Source of the DNA: Paenibacillus phocaeensis
Lineage (GTDB): Bacteria > Bacillota > Bacilli > Paenibacillales > Paenibacillaceae
Assembly: GCF_900021165.1 (NCBI RefSeq)
Contig: NZ_FCOQ01000012.1
Span: forward strand, 1 to 36,459
Length of the DNA stretch: 36,459 nt
Reading direction: 5' to 3'
Position 1 is the first letter of the stretch; each line of letters opens with the position of its first letter. This document shows positions 32,630-36,459 of the stretch, one piece after another. The position numbers and the translations under genes were made by a program. The notes beneath the pieces are model-generated. The model was given only the letters and a program-made list of their open reading frames with translations, was not told where the DNA came from and searched no databases.

Positions 32630-32827
32630 TTACTGGATCCAAAATTTTCGCCATGTGAAGCGCTGGGGAAGTTGTTCCTCGTCACGGATCCGATTCCCCG
32701 GTTCCGGCGTGTGCAGGAAGCGTTCGGTGCCGAACTCGATTTTACGATATTCTTGTTCGCCGCCGATTTCCAGCCGTCCTTGTACGCGGGTCACGACCGA
32801 CTGCATCTCGAGGAAACCTTCAAACAT
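32630..32827 (-). CDS. Small hypothetical protein (65 aa)
   Basis: I do not recognise this protein. It begins MFEGFLEMQSVVTRVQGRLE, is rich in charged residues and ends FTWRKFWIQ; no signal peptide or membrane span. It is supported as real by AGGAGGG eight bases before the ATG at 32827, by GC-rich third positions, and by an upstream extended -10 promoter beside a palindrome. It sits alone between galU and the divergent ribbon-helix-helix gene. A longer in-frame start at 32902 would lie before that ribosome site and is less likely. An open frame on the opposite strand (32594-32854) has no ribosome site. Confidence 0.6.
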   Translation of the reverse strand: MFEGFLEMQSVVTRVQGRLEIGGEQEYRKIEFGTERFLHTPEPGNRIRDEEQLPQRFTWRKFWIQ

Positions 32828-32934
32828 CACTTTCACCCTCCTAAAAGTTTGTGAGCGAAGCTCGAAACCAAGGTGTATCTCCGATGAACCAACCTCTGTC
32901 AAACCCGCTCTGCACCTGATTTGTTTACGCTTTC

Positions 32935-32943
32935 ATTATAGCA
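32935..32943 (-). promoter_or_regulatory. Extended -10 promoter for the 65-aa gene
   Basis: TG-C-TATAAT on the minus strand, about 108 bases upstream of the ATG at 32827. The -35 zone overlaps the edge of the palindrome at 32960-32981. Confidence 0.45.
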
Positions 32944-32959
32944 TATCAACGATTTCTTT

Positions 32960-32981
32960 ATAACCGATAAAGATCGGTTAT
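32960..32981. promoter_or_regulatory. Perfect palindrome, possible operator
   Basis: ATAACCGAT-AAAG-ATCGGTTAT, a 9-bp perfect inverted repeat with a 4-base centre. It covers the -35 zone of the 65-aa gene's promoter and lies about 105 bases upstream of the ribbon-helix-helix promoter. Without a T-run it is a better operator candidate than terminator. Confidence 0.45.
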
Positions 32982-33085
32982 CGCCCCTTTCGAGGCCTAG
33001 TTCACAAACCTTCCACAAGTTGTATTTGATAGGAAAACAGGTGTCCTTGCAGGGTGTTTTTCTTCAATTTTCTGGAATTTTCTAA

Positions 33086-33129
33086 TTGACTTAACGTGGG
33101 ACAAATTATATAGTTTATTTGTGTGGGAC
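33086..33129 (+). promoter_or_regulatory. Promoter of the ribbon-helix-helix gene with GTGGGAC direct repeats
   Basis: TTGACT (33086-33091), 17 bases, TATAGT (33109-33114). Two identical heptamers GTGGGAC lie at 33096-33102 (in the spacer) and 33123-33129 (just after the start-site region), 27 bases apart. This placement suits autorepression. Confidence 0.65.
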
Positions 33130-33148
33130 TGAAAGTGAGGTGAGTACC

Positions 33149-33322
33149 TTGAGTCCACGAACAGGACGGCCAAAAGCGGAAAATCCCAAGAAGTACAACA
33201 TCAAAGCGCGCTTCGATGAAGATTCGTACAACGCCTTGAGCGCTTATTGCGACAAGCACCAAATTACCATCACCGAAGCGATTCGGTTGGGGATCAAGAA
33301 GCTTTTGTCCGAACAAAAGTAA
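33149..33322 (+). CDS. Ribbon-helix-helix (CopG/Arc-type) DNA-binding protein
   Basis: A 57-residue protein beginning MSPRTGRPKAENPKKYNIKA. RFDEDSYNALSAYCDKHQIT and EAIRLGIKKLLSEQK follow. The beta strand (YNIKARF) followed by two helices is the ribbon-helix-helix fold used by CopG, Arc and many phage or antitoxin repressors. The start is a TTG at 33149, six bases after GAGGTGA; in-frame upstream codons lack a ribosome site. It has a near-consensus promoter with repeated heptamers that could be its own operators. No toxin partner is evident; the next gene is a DUF6809-like protein. Confidence 0.82.
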   Translation: MSPRTGRPKAENPKKYNIKARFDEDSYNALSAYCDKHQITITEAIRLGIKKLLSEQK

Positions 33323-33324
33323 AA

Positions 33325-33363
33325 GGAAGCGGCGCCCATCCCACAAAGAACGACGCCACTTCC
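33325..33363 (-). terminator. Possible hairpin terminator
   Basis: GGAAGCGGCG (33325-33334) pairs with CGCCACTTCC (33354-33363) with one mismatch. Only the minus strand has a T-rich tail (TTTTACTTTT), although no minus-strand gene ends here. Its role is uncertain. Confidence 0.3.
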
Positions 33364-33465
33364 CCCCAAAGGCAACCCCAAGAATGGAAAGTTGCATAAA
33401 TATCCTACCATGTGCAATCTATCCTTTCAAGGAGGCGGCCTCTTACATGGAAAGGGAGGGTTTAC

Positions 33466-33765
33466 ATGCCAAACCTATTGGAAGAGTTGTATGCCGGTCA
33501 TATTATGCCGGATGAAATGATCGTTTCCCGTGACCCCCGGTACCGTCCGGTGTGCCGGCAAATTTCCGATCTCACCGAATACTGGCACAAGAAACTGGGC
33601 GAAGAAGCCTTCAGCGAGCTGGAAAACCTGCTCGACCTGCATGCCAAAGCCAATGCCATGCATGCCGCGGCCGTGTTTTCACACGGCTTCAAGCTGGGAG
33701 CGGCCCTCTTCGCGGAAGTTTTCAATGGAAAAGACGAGCTTGTCCGCCCAACCTCATCCCTCTAA
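33466..33765 (+). CDS. Small hypothetical protein (DUF6809-like, 99 aa)
   Basis: A 99-residue cytoplasmic protein beginning MPNLLEELYAGHIMPDEM. RDPRYRPVCRQISDLTEYWH, then LENLLDLHAKANAMHAAAVF and SHGFKLGAALFAEVF follow. The pattern (short N-terminal LxxLY, a helix pair, and FxxGFxLGxxLxxE near the C-terminus) matches the small DUF6809 group common in Paenibacillus and Clostridium, many of them in or near prophages. No function is established. The ATG at 33466 follows GGGAGGGTTTAC; an earlier in-frame start at 33412 has no ribosome site. Same strand as the ribbon-helix-helix gene, 143 bases downstream. Confidence 0.75.
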   Translation: MPNLLEELYAGHIMPDEMIVSRDPRYRPVCRQISDLTEYWHKKLGEEAFSELENLLDLHAKANAMHAAAVFSHGFKLGAALFAEVFNGKDELVRPTSSL

Positions 33766-33849
33766 ATACGGGGCGTGAACGAACAGCGGAATTAGGTCCA
33801 GAGAGCCCGGTTAGCCGATCCGATCCATGCGGCTGGCTGGGCTTTTTTG

Positions 33850-34032
33850 AGCTGCATAAGTGCATTTCATGTTCCGCAGAAACGCCTATTGGAGCGACTG
33901 AAAAGCAAATGTGCAGTTGTTTTGAAATCATTTGGAAAATTAAGGGTCTACGAGCGGAAATGAACTGCAGTTTTACATTTGATAGGCTAGATCGGGGCCG
34001 TTGGGCGAAAACCACCTGCACTTTTGCATTTC
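33850..34032. repeat. Intergenic repeats of the AACTGCACTTTTGCATTTC type
   Basis: Four 19-base units of one motif: 33850-33868 (plus), 33900-33918 (minus), 33963-33981 (plus) and 34014-34032 (plus). Each differs from the consensus at a few positions. They fill the gap between the DUF6809-like gene and fucO. No gene is supported here. Confidence 0.65.
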
Positions 34033-34248
34033 GTACGTATTTATGCTTCAGCCATCCTCACAAAACAAAATAAATTCACATTTATTATGTTGTTTTATGT
34101 TGAATCACCAACACTCAACGATTATGATGTAAACAGACGGAAGTTGCCAAGTCCCCTTCGCGGTGATGATATTTCACTGTCCGGAGACGTAGAAACAGAA
34201 CCCGGCAGCTTCATTCAAGTGAAAATTTTCACTACTAGGAGGATGAAC

Positions 34249-35400
34249 ATGAGTCAACGGATGATTTTGAATGAAACGTCGTATTTCGGTGCCGGAGCGG
34301 TTGCTAACCTTGTGAATGAGGTGAAGGGCCGCCATTTAGGCAAAGCACTGGTGGTCACGGACAAAGAGTTGGTGAAATACCAAGTGGTCGCTAAAGTCAC
34401 GGAACTGCTGGATAACCACGGATTGCCGTACGCTGTGTTCGATGAAACGGTAGCCAACCCTACCATCGAAGTGGTGCAAAAAGGAATCCAAGCCTACAAG
34501 GCGGAAGCAGCCGATTATATCATCGCCATCGGCGGAGGATCGCCGATCGATACAGCCAAAGCCATCGGGATCATCATCCATAACCCGGAATACGCTGATG
34601 TGCGCAGTCTGGAAGGTGCGGTCGCAACGGCCAAGCGATCCGTGCCCATCATCGCCATCCCGACAACCGCCGGTACGGCAGCCGAGGTCACGATTAACTA
34701 CGTCATCACCGATGCCGAAAACAAACGCAAATTCGTTTGCGTGGATCCCCATGACATTCCGGTCGTGGCGATTGTCGACCCCGATATGATGAGCTCCATG
34801 CCCAAGAGCCTGACCGCCGCCACCGGGATGGATGCCTTAACCCATGCGATTGAAGGATACATCACTAAAGCCGCTTGGGAGCTGACCGATATGCTTCACC
34901 TCAAAGCCATCGAGGTGATCTCCCGCTCCCTTCGCGGTGCCGTCAATAATGAGACGACAGGACGTGAAGGCATGGCGCTGGGCCAGTACATTGCCGGGAT
35001 GGGCTTTTCCAATGTCGGGCTGGGGTTGGTTCACGGAATGGCGCATCCGCTGGGGGCATTTTATGATACACCGCACGGGGTAGCCAATGCGATCCTGCTC
35101 CCTACGGTCATGGCCTATAATGCGGACTATACTGGCGAAAAATACCGCGACATCGCCAAAGCCATGGGCGTTCCGGGAACCGAAGCCATGCGTTTACAGG
35201 AGGCACGCCATGCTGCGGTGGCCGCAGTACGGCAGCTATCGCTGGACGTCGGCATCCCGGCTCATCTTCGCGAGGTGGGCGTGAAGGAATACGACATTCC
35301 GGCGCTGGCGAAATCCGCCTTCGAAGACGTCTGCACGGGCGGCAACCCGCGCGACACGTCGATCGCCGAGATTGAGGAGTTGTATCGGGGGATTTATTAA
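34249..35400 (+). CDS. fucO: Lactaldehyde reductase / 1,2-propanediol oxidoreductase
   Basis: A 383-residue group III iron-dependent alcohol dehydrogenase. It reduces L-lactaldehyde to L-1,2-propanediol with NADH, the fermentative end step of L-fucose and L-rhamnose breakdown. Length and sequence follow Escherichia coli FucO closely: RMILNETSYFG at the start, IAIGGGSPIDTAKAIGII for nucleotide binding, PTTAGTAAEVTINYVITD, KFVCVDPHDIP, and the metal ligands in GMDALTHAIEGY and VHGMAHPLGAFYDTPHG. It ends DVCTGGNPRDTS. The ATG at 34249 follows AGGAGG; an ATG six bases earlier is too close to that site, and more upstream codons are not conserved. It stands alone, with no fuc or rha genes beside it in this window. 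Confidence 0.95.
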   Translation: MSQRMILNETSYFGAGAVANLVNEVKGRHLGKALVVTDKELVKYQVVAKVTELLDNHGLPYAVFDETVANPTIEVVQKGIQAYKAEAADYIIAIGGGSPIDTAKAIGIIIHNPEYADVRSLEGAVATAKRSVPIIAIPTTAGTAAEVTINYVITDAENKRKFVCVDPHDIPVVAIVDPDMMSSMPKSLTAATGMDALTHAIEGYITKAAWELTDMLHLKAIEVISRSLRGAVNNETTGREGMALGQYIAGMGFSNVGLGLVHGMAHPLGAFYDTPHGVANAILLPTVMAYNADYTGEKYRDIAKAMGVPGTEAMRLQEARHAAVAAVRQLSLDVGIPAHLREVGVKEYDIPALAKSAFEDVCTGGNPRDTSIAEIEELYRGIY

Positions 35401-35880
35401 GTCGGACGGGTTCGAAGCTCGGGTTGGTCGGGGTGTCTGAGTAGAGTGGGTTTTGAGGTTGACAGGGATTGGACCGGGGCTACTGAGGTACTGGGTTACT
35501 GGGCAGGATTACGGGTTACAAGGAGTGACTGACGAAGCATCGCAAGAATGGCTATGGAAGTTACGGGTTGCGAGTTACGAGCTACGGGTTAGGAAATACG
35601 GTTTGTGGTTTGTGGTTTGTGGTTTGTGGTTTGTGGTTTGTGGTTTGTGGTTTGTGGTTTGTGGTTTACGAGTTACGGGGTTACAGTTTACGGTTTACGG
35701 TTTACGGTGTTACGGCTTACTAAGGTTGTCCGAGGATAGTTGGGAGAGAGTCTGGCCGGCCCGCATTGATCGGGATGGAGTCATGTCTCATATTGGCTTG
35801 GTCGCGTTGAGTCGCGTGGTTCGCATTGAATCGGGCTAGTAGCGTTAAATCGGGTTGATTCGAGTCGGGTTGGTTGGTTC
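35401..35880 (+). repeat. G/T-rich low-complexity region with degenerate GTTTACGG-like repeats
   Basis: About 480 bases with a strong G+T bias on this strand, made of loosely repeated phrases (TTACGGGTT, GAGTTACG, GTTTACGG, TCGGGTTG). It surrounds the exact heptamer array at 35601-35663. An open frame through it (35453-35839) is an artefact of the repeat. Confidence 0.7.
35601..35663 (+). repeat. Tandem heptanucleotide array (GTTTGTG) x 9
   Basis: Nine exact, head-to-tail copies of GTTTGTG. GTTTACG (35664-35670) and, after a short gap, three more GTTTACG-type units follow. Intergenic, downstream of fucO. Confidence 0.95.
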
Positions 35881-35891
35881 AGTTTGGCGGC

Positions 35892-36073
35892 TAACGGAAC
35901 TCAGAGACGTTATTTGCTCCAACAGTGGGAACACGAATTTGTAACGGAACCAGGAGACCTTATTTGCCCCAAAATGACCGCAGACACCCACTTTAAGCTG
36001 AATAACGCCCTCTTGTTCCGTTAGAGCGGGAAATATCCGGGAAATGGGCAAATAACGTCGTTCAGTTCCGTTA
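35892..36073. repeat. Second TAACGGA palindromic repeat cluster
   Basis: Two forward units (35892-35915 and 35942-35965, TAACGGAACYMRGAGACSTTATTT type) followed by two inverted units (36001-36023 and 36051-36073). Same family and same forward-forward-reverse-reverse layout as in the pcrB-pcrA gap. Confidence 0.8.
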
Positions 36074-36149
36074 GAGTCTTTTACCTCGGGACCAACCCGT
36101 CTTGGGCTCCTTTCGAAAAAAGTTCGCAAACGTGTAAATTTTATTTTGA

Positions 36150-36290
36150 TTGTGATACAATGAAAGTACTTATTAAGGAGCCGTGCTTGCAGGCACAGCC
36201 CCGGGCAATAGCCGCTTTTAAGGGCGGTAGGCTTTTATTGGAATGGCAGCAAATAGACCGATTCCTTGGCCGAGGGCGGTCTATTTGTGT
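36150..36290 (+). ncRNA. Possible antisense (antitoxin) RNA of a type I toxin locus
   Basis: An extended -10-like TG-A-TACAAT ends at about 36160 on the plus strand. About 90 bases downstream AAATAGACCG (36251-36260) pairs with CGGTCTATTT (36277-36286), followed by GTGTTT, a weak terminator. The RNA between would be antisense to the 3' end of the toxin-like gene. It is placed by analogy with ratA/SR4-type antitoxins. Confidence 0.4.
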
Positions 36291-36337
36291 TTATGGAAGG
36301 AAAGTATCAGGACCATTAAAGTCGCGAATGAGATCAT
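36281..36337 (-). CDS. Short hydrophobic peptide, holin-like type I toxin (possibly truncated)
   Basis: An 18-residue frame reads MISFATLMVLILSFHKHK. A single hydrophobic helix with a basic tail is the hallmark of the putative holin-like toxins of Bacillus and Paenibacillus, which are usually about 25-35 residues and end in a similar ISFATLxVLILSF-x-K core. Upstream in-frame codons (VDKQL and earlier) continue the reading frame but offer no normal start codon. The ATG at 36337 has no clear ribosome site, so the gene may be decayed or start elsewhere. TATAAT on the minus strand at about 36350-36355 is very close upstream. Its stop codon lies in the stem of a hairpin. Confidence 0.5.
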   Translation of the reverse strand: MISFATLMVLILSFHKHK

Positions 36338-36401
36338 TAGTTGCTTGTCTACTATTATACTATACTTGTTAAGTAATGGTATTTTCATAGATTACAACAA
36401 A

Positions 36402-36448
36402 AAGGGAGCCCCTGCGGTATAACTACCGCGAACCCCGGGGGCTCCCTT
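36402..36448. terminator. Strong bidirectional terminator hairpin
   Basis: AAGGGAGCCCC (36402-36412) pairs with GGGGCTCCCTT (36438-36448), and an inner GCGGTA/TACCGC stem completes a cruciform-like fold. The minus strand continues with TTTTTGTTG, so it probably ends a gene lying beyond the right edge and insulates the toxin-like locus. Confidence 0.75.
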
Positions 36449-36459
36449 CCTTATTTATT

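Noticed and set aside
33002..33397. Minus-strand frame opposite the ribbon-helix-helix gene
   Set aside because: No ribosome site or family; the plus-strand gene has promoter, ribosome site and a recognised fold.
35601..35670. Tandem array considered as a CRISPR or satellite
   Set aside because: Units of 7 bases with no spacers; it cannot be a CRISPR array.
35453..35839. Open frame encoding a repeated LWFVVCG peptide
   Set aside because: It results from the 7-base repeat read in three frames; no ribosome site and no family resemblance.
36160..36372. Plus-strand 70-codon frame at the right edge
   Set aside because: It runs through several hairpins opposite the holin-like peptide; better explained as antisense RNA than as a protein.

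Overview
The window looks like chromosomal DNA of a Paenibacillus-like member of the Bacillales. The grounds are the adjacent pcrB-pcrA pair, strong AGGAGG-type ribosome sites with frequent GTG/TTG starts, a DUF6809-like small protein, and dispersed intergenic palindromic repeats of a kind I associate with Paenibacillus. The genus is an inference. No rRNA, tRNA or CRISPR array was seen.

Layout. 1-3.0 kb: pcrA (cut by the left edge) and pcrB, minus strand, separated by a palindromic repeat cluster. 3.3-11.3 kb: an acyltransferase, then a minus-strand glycan block made of rfbA-rfbC-rfbB-rfbD (dTDP-L-rhamnose), two GT2 glycosyltransferases and a polyprenyl-phosphate sugar-1-phosphate transferase that starts the glycan. 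11.3-15.6 kb: an ABC-2 glycan exporter (permease plus ATPase) between two decayed transposase genes. 15.6-22.2 kb: visibly AT-richer plus-strand genes for a nucleotide-sugar dehydrogenase, a 1375-residue HAD/GT4/GT-A fusion protein and a second acyltransferase. 22.3-24.0 kb: an intact IS3-family element. 24.2-26.2 kb: a minus-strand HAD protein homologous to the N-terminal half of the fusion protein. 26.3-27.3 kb: about 1 kb with no recognisable gene. 27.4-29.8 kb: an O-antigen-ligase-like membrane protein with a repeat-rich C-terminus. 29.9-31.6 kb: a second intact IS3-family element. 31.6-36.5 kb: galU, three small genes, fucO, three kinds of intergenic repeat, and a type I toxin-like locus at the right edge.

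How the genes fit together. UDP-glucose (galU), UDP-uronic acid (nucleotide-sugar dehydrogenase) and dTDP-rhamnose (rfbACBD) would be the precursors. The sugar-phosphate transferase primes the lipid carrier, the GT2 enzymes and the multidomain proteins extend and modify the chain, acyltransferases decorate it, the ABC transporter exports it and the ligase-like protein attaches it. The set resembles S-layer glycoprotein glycan clusters of Paenibacillus, Aneurinibacillus and Geobacillus, but a secondary cell-wall polymer or exopolysaccharide is also possible.

Most notable observations. Both intact IS3-family elements sit inside the loop of what was a rho-independent terminator, splitting its two arms. 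In both, the terminal inverted repeat can fold onto the transposase ribosome-binding site. This suggests a terminator-loop-targeting lineage protected against read-through transcription. The second is the pair of HAD proteins that share a large uncharacterised domain, one of them fused to two glycosyltransferases.
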